The position numbers were made by a program, and so were the translations under genes. From Agrobacterium tumefaciens (GTDB lineage: Bacteria; Pseudomonadota; Alphaproteobacteria; Rhizobiales; Rhizobiaceae), in the NCBI GenBank assembly GCA_025559845.1, contig CP048470.1:100001-164000 (forward strand): DNA of 64,000 nucleotides, read 5' to 3'. The notes beneath the pieces are model-generated. The model was not told where the DNA came from and searched no databases. It saw nothing but the letters and a program-made list of their open reading frames with translations. Below, in pieces: positions 25,919-33,979 of the stretch. Within the stretch, counting starts at the first letter, position 1, and every line of letters starts with the position of its first letter.

Positions 25919-27352
25919 ATGGCCGCTCCCCACATCTTAAGAGCTGTCGACGCCGAAGTTCTTGAACGCGGTGTGACAATGCGTATGCCGTTTCGTTTCG
26001 GGGCTGCGACTGTCACCGAGGCACGGCAGATCTTTCTGCGCCTAACCGTTGAAGACCACACCGGTCGGACAGCGAACGGCTACGCCGCCGAGTTGATGGT
26101 ACCGAAGTGGTTCGACAAGAACCCGGCGCTGAGCAACACCGACAATGAGGGACAGTTACGGCGCTCACTCGAAATTGCGGTTTCACTTGCGCTTGCGGCA
26201 AAGGCCGCAGGCGCATTTTCCATTCATGCCGAGCTGGAACCACAACAGCACCCGAACGCTGCAGAAGAGGGCTTGAACGGCCTCATCGCATCTTTCGGGC
26301 TCGCCCTGGTCGACCGTGCGATCCTGGACGGGCTCTGCCGTCTGACCGCCCTACCGGTTGCCGACGCGGTGCGCCAGAACCTGCCCGGCATTGATACCAG
26401 CACGACGCCTGATCTTGACGGCTTTGATGTCGGCTTCTTTCTCCGCGACCTGTCGCCAAAACCAACGCTCATGTTGCGTCACACGGTGGGCTACATCGAC
26501 GCTCTGACACGGGGCGAAATCAAAACACCACCGAGAAATGACGGTTTGCCTGAGTGCCTTGAAGACGAAATCCGGGCCTATGGGCCACGATACTTCAAGC
26601 TGAAGGTCTCCGGCAGGCCACAGGACGACGTGGAGCGGCTATCGGCCATTGCGTCTGTCCTCGACACGCTCCCCGATTATCAGGCAACCCTCGACGGCAA
26701 TGAACAGTTTGAGAATGAAGATGCCTTGATCGACCTCATCGATCGCATTGAGACATCGCCGTCGCTCACGCGTCTACGCCAGTCGGTGCTATTCGTGGAG
26801 CAGCCCTTTGCCCGTGCGAGCGCTCTTTCCGTGCCCGTCAGCAAAGTTGCACGTCGGATATCAGTCGAGATCGACGAGTCCGACGGTACCAAGGACGCAT
26901 TTCTCGAGGCGAAAAAGCAGGGTTATCGCGGTGTTTCGTCCAAATCCTGCAAGGGATTCTATCGCTCCATCCTGAACAGAATGCGGGTCGATGCCTGGAA
27001 CGAAGAAAAGGATGGCGGCTACTTCATGTCGGCAGAAGACCTGACAACCCAGGCCGGCATCGCGCTCCAGCAGGATCTCGCACTCGCATCAATCATTGGT
27101 CTGACGCACATCGAACGCAATGGCCATCATTACGTGGACGGCATGCAAGGTGCCTCACCTGAAGAAGGCCGGGCATGGGTATCGGCACACAGCGACCTTT
27201 ATCACGAAGAAAAGGGTCGCCCGAGGCTTCAGATCCGCGATGGAGAAATTTCACTCGAGACTACACTGCGGGCACCCGGCCTCGGCATCAACGATGCTGC
27301 GGCTCTTGCCACGTTCAAAACACTTCAGGAAAAACGGGAGGATGCCGCATGA
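25919..27352 (+). CDS. Enolase-superfamily protein (muconate-cycloisomerase-like), long form
   Basis: 477 residues, longer than the usual 360-400. Enolase-superfamily marks in order are RYFKLKVSGR (K-x-K acid/base pair), ATLDGNEQF (first metal ligand), VLFVEQPFARA (second), RISVEIDESDGT (third) and GVSSKSCKGFYRS with a lysine on the sixth strand. Lysines on both sides of the barrel resemble the cycloisomerase/racemase branch rather than mandelate racemase, which uses His. It could dehydrate, racemise or cyclise a sugar acid. It starts 1 nt after the DUF993 stop and overlaps the next gene by ATGA. Substrate unknown. Confidence 0.85.
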   Translation: MAAPHILRAVDAEVLERGVTMRMPFRFGAATVTEARQIFLRLTVEDHTGRTANGYAAELMVPKWFDKNPALSNTDNEGQLRRSLEIAVSLALAAKAAGAFSIHAELEPQQHPNAAEEGLNGLIASFGLALVDRAILDGLCRLTALPVADAVRQNLPGIDTSTTPDLDGFDVGFFLRDLSPKPTLMLRHTVGYIDALTRGEIKTPPRNDGLPECLEDEIRAYGPRYFKLKVSGRPQDDVERLSAIASVLDTLPDYQATLDGNEQFENEDALIDLIDRIETSPSLTRLRQSVLFVEQPFARASALSVPVSKVARRISVEIDESDGTKDAFLEAKKQGYRGVSSKSCKGFYRSILNRMRVDAWNEEKDGGYFMSAEDLTTQAGIALQQDLALASIIGLTHIERNGHHYVDGMQGASPEEGRAWVSAHSDLYHEEKGRPRLQIRDGEISLETTLRAPGLGINDAAALATFKTLQEKREDAA

Positions 27353-28170
27353 GCCTGGAAGGTCTTTCGATCAATTTCGCTACCGTCCGCCAGGGCGGTT
27401 CATTCGGTGCCATCGTGGACGCTTGCCTTGCGCACGGAATTACGGCCATCTCTCCGTGGCGTGAACATGTTCATGGCGTCGGTCTTTCTGAAGCAGCCCG
27501 CATCGTTGCGGAAAACGGACTGCGCCTGAGCGGTCATTGCCGCGGCGGCTTTTTTCCGGCACCGGATGCGGAAGGGCGTCGCAAGGCGATCGATGACAAC
27601 AAACGCGCCGTAGACGAGGCTGCCGCCATGAAGGCCGACTGCCTGGTTCTTGTTGTTGGCGGTTTGCCTGCCGGCTCACGCGACATCAAGGGCGCACGGC
27701 AAATGGTGGAAGACGGGATGACCGAGCTTTTGCCTTATGCTCGAGCGGCAGGTGTCCCGCTTGCGATTGAACCGCTCCATCCATTTTACGCAGCAGAGCG
27801 GGCCTGCTTCAACACGCTCAAACAATCGCTGGATCTTTGCGACAAGCTTGGCGCCGGAACAGGGGTTGCCATCGATGTCTACCATGTCTGGTGGGATCCC
27901 GAGCTTGAGGCTCAGGTAGCGCGCGCCGGGCGCAACGGACAGATCCTTGCGCATCACATCTGCGACTGGCTGGTGCCAACGACCGATCCCCTCAATGACC
28001 GCGGCATGATGGGCGACGGCGTCATTGATCTGAAGGCGTTTCGCGCCATGATCGAGGCGGCCGGGTTCTTCGGACCGCAGGAGGTCGAGATCTTCTCGCA
28101 TCGCTGGCAGGCACGCCCCATGGACGAGGTCCTTTCGACCTGTGTCGAGCGTTTCAAAACCGTGTGTTGA
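27349..28170 (+). CDS. Sugar phosphate isomerase/epimerase-like TIM barrel
   Basis: 273 residues of the AP_endonuc_2 group. LSGHCRGGFFPAPDAEGR, DCLVLVVGGLPAGSRD, VPLAIEPLHPFY, GVAIDVYHVWWDPE, ILAHHICDW and QEVEIFSHRW carry Glu, Asp and His residues at strand ends suitable for one divalent metal. Isomerisation or epimerisation of a keto sugar is typical. It is the last gene of the TetR-controlled enzyme operon, coupled by ATGA and followed by a strong hairpin. Confidence 0.88.
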   Translation: MSLEGLSINFATVRQGGSFGAIVDACLAHGITAISPWREHVHGVGLSEAARIVAENGLRLSGHCRGGFFPAPDAEGRRKAIDDNKRAVDEAAAMKADCLVLVVGGLPAGSRDIKGARQMVEDGMTELLPYARAAGVPLAIEPLHPFYAAERACFNTLKQSLDLCDKLGAGTGVAIDVYHVWWDPELEAQVARAGRNGQILAHHICDWLVPTTDPLNDRGMMGDGVIDLKAFRAMIEAAGFFGPQEVEIFSHRWQARPMDEVLSTCVERFKTVC

Positions 28171-28306
28171 TTTTGGTTCGGGAAAGCGACAAGCCCGAGC
28201 AAGATCAAACAACGCAGACACTACACATCGCACGCGTTCACCTGCCCAACACATGCCAATCACGGCGTCTGCGTTGCGGTGACGCCTCCGCCCTTTAATC
28301 GCATTG

Positions 28307-28341
28307 CCTCCGGCCCGTCCACGTTGTGACGAGGCCGGAGG
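28307..28341. terminator. Strong hairpin between convergent operons
   Basis: A 9-bp stem (CCTCCGGCC / GGCCGGAGG) is extended inward by CGTC / GACG across a single bulged A, leaving an 8-nt loop. A TTTTATT stretch follows on the plus strand at about 28356. It separates the enzyme operon from the converging phosphodiester operon. Confidence 0.8.
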
Positions 28342-28357
28342 GATACGATCGGGAGTT

Positions 28358-29272
28358 TTATTCAGCGGCTATTGCAGCCTTGCCGCTATTGAGCGCAATC
28401 AAACGATTGGCTCGCTCGAGGCTTTGCGGTTGTTCGGAACGGTAACGCCGCCCGATCTCCATCATCAGTACGGTTTGCGGCAGGAAGGTCAGCTCCGAAA
28501 AGATATCGTCCCAGTCGATATCGCCCCAGCCAAGCGGCATATGCAGATCGCCGATCCCGAGCGCTGTGTTTTCCTGCGGATGATAGGCCGTATAAAAACC
28601 CTGCGGACGCCCGAATGAATCATGGACATGCAAGTGACCGGCCACGGGCGCCATGGCGCGAAGCTGGTCACGGAAATCCAGCCCGCGATAGGTGGACTCG
28701 ATGTAGGCGTGGCTGAAGTCGATGAGCGCGACAAGGTTCGGATGATTGATGGTCCGAACGGTCTCTGCGACCTCTGCAGGCGTTTGACGATATTGACCGG
28801 GCTGCGTCGAGAAGATGTTTTCCAGCGCAACACGAACACCATGTTCTTTGGAAAACTCGGCCAGCTCGACGAGCGCGTCACGCTCACGTTTGTCGGCATC
28901 GGCACGTTCGGCAATCTGGTCGGGACGCAGTGCACCCCCATGCTGGACGAGAATACCGGCTCCGATGCGCTCACAAAGCACTGCGAGCGCTTTTGCTGCA
29001 TCGAGCTGATAACGGCAGGTCACAGGATCCATGAAATTGGAAGAGACAAGGCCGTGTACAGTGTATCGGAAATCGAACTGCTTGACGAGTTTGACGAAGC
29101 GCTCGGCGCGCTCTTCGATGATACGGCCGCCCGCCACGATATCGAGACTTGTCACGCCGATCTCGACGGTGTCGCAGCCAATATCTGCAAGCGCCCTCAG
29201 ATCGCTTTCTAGGGTTGCCAGTTCTCCGTCGTCCGAACCAGCGTTGAAGCCGGTGCCAATTAGATTGCTCAT
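28358..29272 (-). CDS. Sugar phosphate isomerase/epimerase-like TIM barrel of the phosphodiester operon
   Basis: 304 residues of the AP_endonuc_2 group: CDTVEIGVTSLDIVAGGR, RYTVHGLVSSNFMDP, GILVQHGGALRP, VRVALENIFSTQPGQY, NLVALIDFSHAYIES and GHLHVHDSFGRPQGFY. The several Glu/Asp/His at strand ends fit a metal-dependent isomerase or possibly a phosphodiester or sugar-phosphate enzyme. The ATG has GGAG upstream. It is the last gene of the seven-gene leftward operon, 23 nt after the phosphodiesterase, so it probably handles the sugar released by that enzyme. Confidence 0.85.
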   Translation of the reverse strand: MSNLIGTGFNAGSDDGELATLESDLRALADIGCDTVEIGVTSLDIVAGGRIIEERAERFVKLVKQFDFRYTVHGLVSSNFMDPVTCRYQLDAAKALAVLCERIGAGILVQHGGALRPDQIAERADADKRERDALVELAEFSKEHGVRVALENIFSTQPGQYRQTPAEVAETVRTINHPNLVALIDFSHAYIESTYRGLDFRDQLRAMAPVAGHLHVHDSFGRPQGFYTAYHPQENTALGIGDLHMPLGWGDIDWDDIFSELTFLPQTVLMMEIGRRYRSEQPQSLERANRLIALNSGKAAIAAE

Positions 29273-29295
29273 CTTCGTTTTCTCCAGGGGTAGGA

Positions 29296-30042
29296 CTATG
29301 CTGTTTCGGTAAGCGTGGCGCGCAGACGGAGTGCGAGATCCGGACTGTCGCTGGTCAAGTGACCGATCCCGCGTTGCAGCCAGTCGCGGATCAGAACCTC
29401 GTCATTCAGCGTCCAGACGCAGAGGCGCGACAGCGGCAGTTTCGCTGTGATGTTCGCCCATTCCTCGTCCATGAGCTCATGGTGTATCGCAACGATATCG
29501 ACGAGGCTCTCAACTGTGTCGATAAAGCTCGAAAGGCCACCCTGTCTTTGAGCCCAGTCGCGATTGACGGAAACAAGGCGGGCGATACCCGGGGCTTCAA
29601 GACGGCAGTCTTCCAGGATCGATGTGTCGAAGGAGGTCAGGTGGCAACGACCGCCAACTTTGAACCTCTCAATCTCTGCAGCGACTTTTGCGGCAATCCC
29701 CGGATAGGGTTTACCCGCGTCATCCACCTTGATCTCGACATGCAGATCTTTGCCTGAAGGCGCAAGGACCTCGAGCACCTCCGATAATGTTGGAACAACG
29801 TCCTGACTATCCTTGAGGCGGGTGACAATGCGATCTTCTGGAGAAAGCAGGTGGACAGCTCCCTGCCCTTCTGTTGTCCGGTCCAGGGTCGCATCATGGA
29901 TCACGATCAACTCGCCTGCATCGGTCAAATGGACATCAAACTCGATTGCGTCGACATCAAGCGAAAGAACGTTTCTGAAGCCGGTCAGGCCATTTTCGGG
30001 CCAGAGATTGCGGGCGCCACGGTGGCCGGTGATTTTTGTCAT
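29296..30042 (-). CDS. Glycerophosphodiester phosphodiesterase-family protein (GDPD)
   Basis: 248 residues. The family motifs are clear: GHRGARNLWPENGLTGF (HR, then PEN), AIEFDVHLT (metal-binding E-x-D), IVIHDATLDRTTEG (catalytic HD) and KDLHVEIK. No signal peptide, so it is cytoplasmic. It hydrolyses a phosphodiester, giving an alcohol and a sugar or glycerol phosphate. ATG at 30042 is favoured by an AGGA at 7-nt spacing; another ATG two codons upstream is possible. Lying within an Opp/Dpp-type importer operon rather than with Ugp genes, it suggests uptake of a larger phosphodiester, as AccF does for agrocinopines. Confidence 0.9.
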   Translation of the reverse strand: MTKITGHRGARNLWPENGLTGFRNVLSLDVDAIEFDVHLTDAGELIVIHDATLDRTTEGQGAVHLLSPEDRIVTRLKDSQDVVPTLSEVLEVLAPSGKDLHVEIKVDDAGKPYPGIAAKVAAEIERFKVGGRCHLTSFDTSILEDCRLEAPGIARLVSVNRDWAQRQGGLSSFIDTVESLVDIVAIHHELMDEEWANITAKLPLSRLCVWTLNDEVLIRDWLQRGIGHLTSDSPDLALRLRATLTETA

Positions 30043-30066
30043 GGGCATATCCTGATCAGGTTGAGG

Positions 30067-30948
30067 TCAGCGAAGTGTTGGGTCGAGTTTGTCGCGCAAC
30101 CAGTCGCCCACAAGCGAAATCGAAAGCGTCGTGACCATGATGACAAAGGCGGGAGCCAGCATGATCCATGGCGCGCGGGTGAGATATTCACGGCCAAAGC
30201 CGACCATGTTACCGAGGCTTGTCTCCGGCGGCTGAACACCGAGGCCAAGGAACGACAGGCCACTTTCCATGAGGATGATTTCGGGAAACGTCAGTGTCAT
30301 GGATACGATCAGGGTCGATGCGACGTTGGGCAGGATATGCTTGAGGTAGACGCGCGACGGCGTTGCTCCAAGCTGCACGACGGCTGCGGCGTAACCTTGT
30401 GCGCTGGCAGAAATCGCCAGACCACGCGCAATACGGGCGTATCTCTCCCAACCGTAAAATCCCATCAGGCAAATCAGGAGAGGCATGGACGATCCAAAGA
30501 AGGCGAGCACCGCAAGCGACATGATGAGAAACGGCAAGGCTGCCTGAAAATCGGCCAGCACGAGCACGAAATGCTCCACCGTTCCCCGGAACTTGGCCGC
30601 CAGGAAACCGAGCGTCGTTCCGAAAACTGCGGATATAATCGTTGCGCCGAACGCAATCACCAAAGAGACGCGGATCGACTGGATCAGGCGTGAAAGGACA
30701 TCCCGTCCAAGCTCGTCTGTGCCAAGCACATGCGGAAACGTGCCCGCCATGGCAAGGCGGGCCCGAAGGTCCATGGCCGTAATCCCATAAGGACGAAGCT
30801 GATCGGCAAAGATAGCCACCAGAACCATGAGGCCAAGCCAGAAGAAACCGAAGCCAACGGAGAACGGCAGTTTCCGAAGGCCTTTTCCGACGCGCAGGAG
30901 CATATGGTTTTCGGATTTGGTGGGAAGTGAAGTGTCTGCAACCGTCAT
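30067..30948 (-). CDS. Opp/Dpp-type ABC permease, DppC type
   Basis: 293 residues. A cytoplasmic N-terminus, a first membrane helix (GFGFFWLGLMVLVAIFAD), then HVLGTDELGRDVLSRLI, typical of DppC/OppC, and five further helices. The coupling loop is YAAAVVQLGATPSRVYLKHI. The ATG at 30948 has GAGGAG upstream. It partners the DppB-type permease, which ends 12 nt before it. Confidence 0.93.
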   Translation of the reverse strand: MTVADTSLPTKSENHMLLRVGKGLRKLPFSVGFGFFWLGLMVLVAIFADQLRPYGITAMDLRARLAMAGTFPHVLGTDELGRDVLSRLIQSIRVSLVIAFGATIISAVFGTTLGFLAAKFRGTVEHFVLVLADFQAALPFLIMSLAVLAFFGSSMPLLICLMGFYGWERYARIARGLAISASAQGYAAAVVQLGATPSRVYLKHILPNVASTLIVSMTLTFPEIILMESGLSFLGLGVQPPETSLGNMVGFGREYLTRAPWIMLAPAFVIMVTTLSISLVGDWLRDKLDPTLR

Positions 30949-30959
30949 GATCACACTCC

Positions 30960-31886
30960 TCAATGGCCGGACTGGCTGCGAAGCCGGGGATCGAGCCAGC
31001 CATAAAGCAGGTCGACGACGAGGTTGGAGATGACCATGGCAGCGGCAATGACAAGCAGGATGCATTGCACGACCGCCAGATCGCGGTTAGTGACCGACAC
31101 GACCAGAAGCCTGCCGATGCCTGGCCAGGAAAAGATGGATTCCACCACCACGGCACCGGCAATCAGGGAGCCGACCATAAAGCCGACAATGGTGACAATC
31201 GGTACGGCCGCATTCGGCAGTGCATGGCTCCAGACCACATCATTCCACTTCAACCCTTTGGCGGAGGCCGTCCGGATGAATGGCTGGCTCATGACTTCAA
31301 TCATTGCTGAGCGGGAGAACCGGGCAAGAATGCCGATACCACCAATGCTCATGGTCAAAGTCGGCAGGATACCGTGCTGCCAAGTGTCCTGTCCGCCCGA
31401 TGGAAGAAGACCAAGCGTGATCGAGAAGATCAGCACCAGCAACAGTCCCATAACAAAGGACGGAATTGTGAAACCGAGAATGGCGCCAAAGATCACGCCG
31501 CGGTCGATCACGCTCTGACGATGCAGGGCGGCATAGACGCCAGCCGGAATACCGATGACCAGTTTCAGAAGCAGCGCCGGTATTGTCAGTTGCAGGGTTG
31601 CCGGAATGCGTTCGACGACGAGTTGAATGGCGGAAGCCTTGTCGCGCATCGACACGCCGAAATCACCGGTAAAGATCGATTTCATGTAAGCGAGGTATTG
31701 CACCCAGAGCGGCTGATCGAGCCCCCACGCGGCGCGAAAAGCCCGCAAGGATTCCTCGGGAACATCGGGCCCGAGCATAACCTGCGCTGGATCGCCGGAC
31801 ATGCGCAAGACAATAAAGGCGAACGTCAGCACGGCAAGAATGGTCACAAATGCGCGCAACAGGCGGATAAGAACATAACGTATCAT
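30960..31886 (-). CDS. Opp/Dpp-type ABC permease, DppB type
   Basis: 308 residues. MIRYVLIRLLRAFVTILAVL is the typical DppB/OppB start; the extracytoplasmic loop contains DPAQVMLGPDVPEESL, and IRTASAKGLKWNDVVWSHAL is the coupling loop. Six membrane helices are expected. It starts 13 nt after the stop of the second ATPase gene. Such permeases carry peptides, nickel, oligosaccharides or opines; the phosphodiesterase in this operon argues against a plain peptide. Confidence 0.93.
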   Translation of the reverse strand: MIRYVLIRLLRAFVTILAVLTFAFIVLRMSGDPAQVMLGPDVPEESLRAFRAAWGLDQPLWVQYLAYMKSIFTGDFGVSMRDKASAIQLVVERIPATLQLTIPALLLKLVIGIPAGVYAALHRQSVIDRGVIFGAILGFTIPSFVMGLLLVLIFSITLGLLPSGGQDTWQHGILPTLTMSIGGIGILARFSRSAMIEVMSQPFIRTASAKGLKWNDVVWSHALPNAAVPIVTIVGFMVGSLIAGAVVVESIFSWPGIGRLLVVSVTNRDLAVVQCILLVIAAAMVISNLVVDLLYGWLDPRLRSQSGH

Positions 31887-31898
31887 CGTCTCTATTCC

Positions 31899-32876
31899 TC
31901 AGGCAGCAACGGCAAGTGCCGGCACCAGGTGACAGGCGGCCGTGCGTCCCGGCGCGATCGCGCGAAGCTCCGGCACCGTGTTGCGGCACTCGGCAGTTGC
32001 CATCGGACAACGGGGATGGAATGCACAGCCCGTTGGCCTGCTCGCCGGATTTGGCGGTTCGCCTTGCAGGATCACACGCCCTTCGAGCGGTCTGCCGGGA
32101 ACCGGAACACTCGACACCAGCGCTTTGGTGTAAGGATGCTGGGGTGTCCGGAAAATCACGTCGGAGGATGCTTCTTCGACAATACGGCCGAGATACATCA
32201 CGGCGACACGGTCAGCGATATTGCGAACGACCTTGAGATCGTGGCTGATGAAGACCATCGCGATATCGTGATGTTCCTGCAGATCGCGCAACATGTTGAC
32301 GACCTGTGCCTGGATGGAGACATCGAGCGCTGAAACTGGTTCATCACAAACAAGAAGCCTGGGGCGCGACGCCAGTGCACGGGCGATGACGGCTCGCTGG
32401 CGCTGGCCTCCTGAAAGTTCATGGGGATAGCGCCCTGCCTGATCGGCACGCAGACCGACCGCACTCATAAGCTCGTTAACGCGTGAAGCAACGTGCTCTT
32501 TCGGAACAAGAGAATGGATCTCCAGAGGCTCGCCGATCTGTGCAGCGATCGTCAGGCGCCGGTCGAGGGCCGAAAGCGGGTCCTGGTAGACGAGCTGCAT
32601 TTTTGCACGCAGCTTGCGCCATTGCGGTGTCCCGAAAGCTGGCATTGACTGTCCCTCGAAAGAGACCTTTCCCCCCTGTGGCGCGTCAATTCCAAGCAAC
32701 ATCCGACCGAGTGTCGATTTGCCAGATCCGCTTTCACCGACAATCCCAAGTGTTTCACCGGGACGGACCGAGAGCGACACGCCGTCGACTGCCCGCACGG
32801 GTGTCTGTTTTCCAAAGACGCCACGCCGCACCTGATAGGTTCTGACCAGATCCTGTGCTTCAATCAGATTTGCCAT
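31899..32876 (-). CDS. Opp/Dpp-type ABC ATPase, DppF type
   Basis: 325 residues: Walker A GESGSGKST, Q-loop MQLVYQDPLSALD, signature LSGGQRQR, Walker B LLVCDEPVSALD, and the C-terminal oligopeptide-type extension with cysteines (GCAFHPRCPMATAECRNTVP), which in this family may hold an iron-sulfur cluster. ATG at 32876 lies 1 nt after the stop of the partner ATPase gene. Confidence 0.94.
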   Translation of the reverse strand: MANLIEAQDLVRTYQVRRGVFGKQTPVRAVDGVSLSVRPGETLGIVGESGSGKSTLGRMLLGIDAPQGGKVSFEGQSMPAFGTPQWRKLRAKMQLVYQDPLSALDRRLTIAAQIGEPLEIHSLVPKEHVASRVNELMSAVGLRADQAGRYPHELSGGQRQRAVIARALASRPRLLVCDEPVSALDVSIQAQVVNMLRDLQEHHDIAMVFISHDLKVVRNIADRVAVMYLGRIVEEASSDVIFRTPQHPYTKALVSSVPVPGRPLEGRVILQGEPPNPASRPTGCAFHPRCPMATAECRNTVPELRAIAPGRTAACHLVPALAVAA

Positions 32877-32877
32877 G

Positions 32878-33876
32878 TCAGAACGCTCCTTCAAGGACCG
32901 GGCTCCGGTTCATTTTTGGCGTTAAACCGAGCGGCCGAAGGCAGGCAATTCTCCGGCCATCGGACGCCGCCGATATTTCCGGCCTTTGTGTTCGACAGGC
33001 ATCGACGACATTCGAGCAGCGGGGCGAAAACGCGCACCCTTCCGGCAGGTGCCGTGGATCGGGGACGGTTCCGGGGATAGGAACAAGGCGCTTGCGTTCG
33101 CCATCGAGGCTAGGAAGCGCATCGAAAAGACCACGGGTGTAGGGATGGCGTGGGTTGGCAAACAAGGCGGAAATTTCGCCCTGTTCAACGACGCGGCCCG
33201 CATACATCACGAGTGCACGCTCACAGACCTGCGCAACGGCGCCAAGGTCGTGGCTGATGAACACAGTCGCCATGCCGGTTTCGCGGCGAAGTTCAATAAG
33301 AAGGTCGAGGATCTGCGCCTGAATGGTTGCATCGAGCGCAGTCGTCGGTTCATCGGCAATCAGGAGATCAGGCTCGCCGGCTAGCGCCATGGCGATCATC
33401 AGACGCTGACACTGACCGCCGGAGAATTCATGCGGAAAAAGGTCGATACGACGACGTGCATCGGGAATTCCGACCATATCCAGCAAACGCAATGCTTCAG
33501 CTTTGAGCGCTTCGCCCCTCAAGCCGCGATGAAGAGACAGCGCCTCGGTGATCTGGCGCCCGATGCGAATGACAGGATTGAGTGACGAAGACGGATCCTG
33601 GAAAATCATGGCGATCTTGCCGCCACGTACGGCCTCAAGTGCGGCGCGCGGTTGTCCAACAAGCTCGCGACCTTCGACGCTCACCGAACCGGTAACGCTG
33701 GCCTTCCCGGGCAAAAGACCAAGAGCTGCAAGCCAGGTGACCGACTTGCCACAGCCTGATTCACCGACGAGACCGATCGCCTCGCCGCGTTTCACGTCGA
33801 GATCGATGCCATGCAACACCTGAACGCCATCAAAGGAAACCTTGAGGTTACGCAACTCCACAAGATTGGACGTCAT
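32878..33876 (-). CDS. Opp/Dpp-type ABC ATPase, DppD type
   Basis: 332 residues: Walker A GESGCGKSV, Q-loop AMIFQDPSSSLNP, signature FSGGQCQR (an F replaces the usual L), Walker B LLIADEPTTALD, and the C-terminal cysteine-rich extension (GCAFSPRCSNVVDACRTQRP). ATG at 33876 is chosen over an in-frame GTG three codons earlier because the GTG overlaps the AAGGTG ribosome site. It forms the heterodimeric motor with the following gene. Confidence 0.94.
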   Translation of the reverse strand: MTSNLVELRNLKVSFDGVQVLHGIDLDVKRGEAIGLVGESGCGKSVTWLAALGLLPGKASVTGSVSVEGRELVGQPRAALEAVRGGKIAMIFQDPSSSLNPVIRIGRQITEALSLHRGLRGEALKAEALRLLDMVGIPDARRRIDLFPHEFSGGQCQRLMIAMALAGEPDLLIADEPTTALDATIQAQILDLLIELRRETGMATVFISHDLGAVAQVCERALVMYAGRVVEQGEISALFANPRHPYTRGLFDALPSLDGERKRLVPIPGTVPDPRHLPEGCAFSPRCSNVVDACRTQRPEISAASDGRRIACLRPLGLTPKMNRSPVLEGAF

Positions 33877-33979
33877 CGCGCTCACCTTTTCTATTGGAAG
33901 GGAAGTTCAAGCCGTCCTTAGAAACGGCAATAGAAATGCCGGCCGCTCTTATCGGGCGGCCGGCGCAATTTTTGATCGA

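Noticed and set aside
29851..30693. Long plus-strand open frame across the GDPD and DppC genes
   Set aside because: It runs antisense to two well-supported genes, with a basic low-complexity translation and no recognisable domain.
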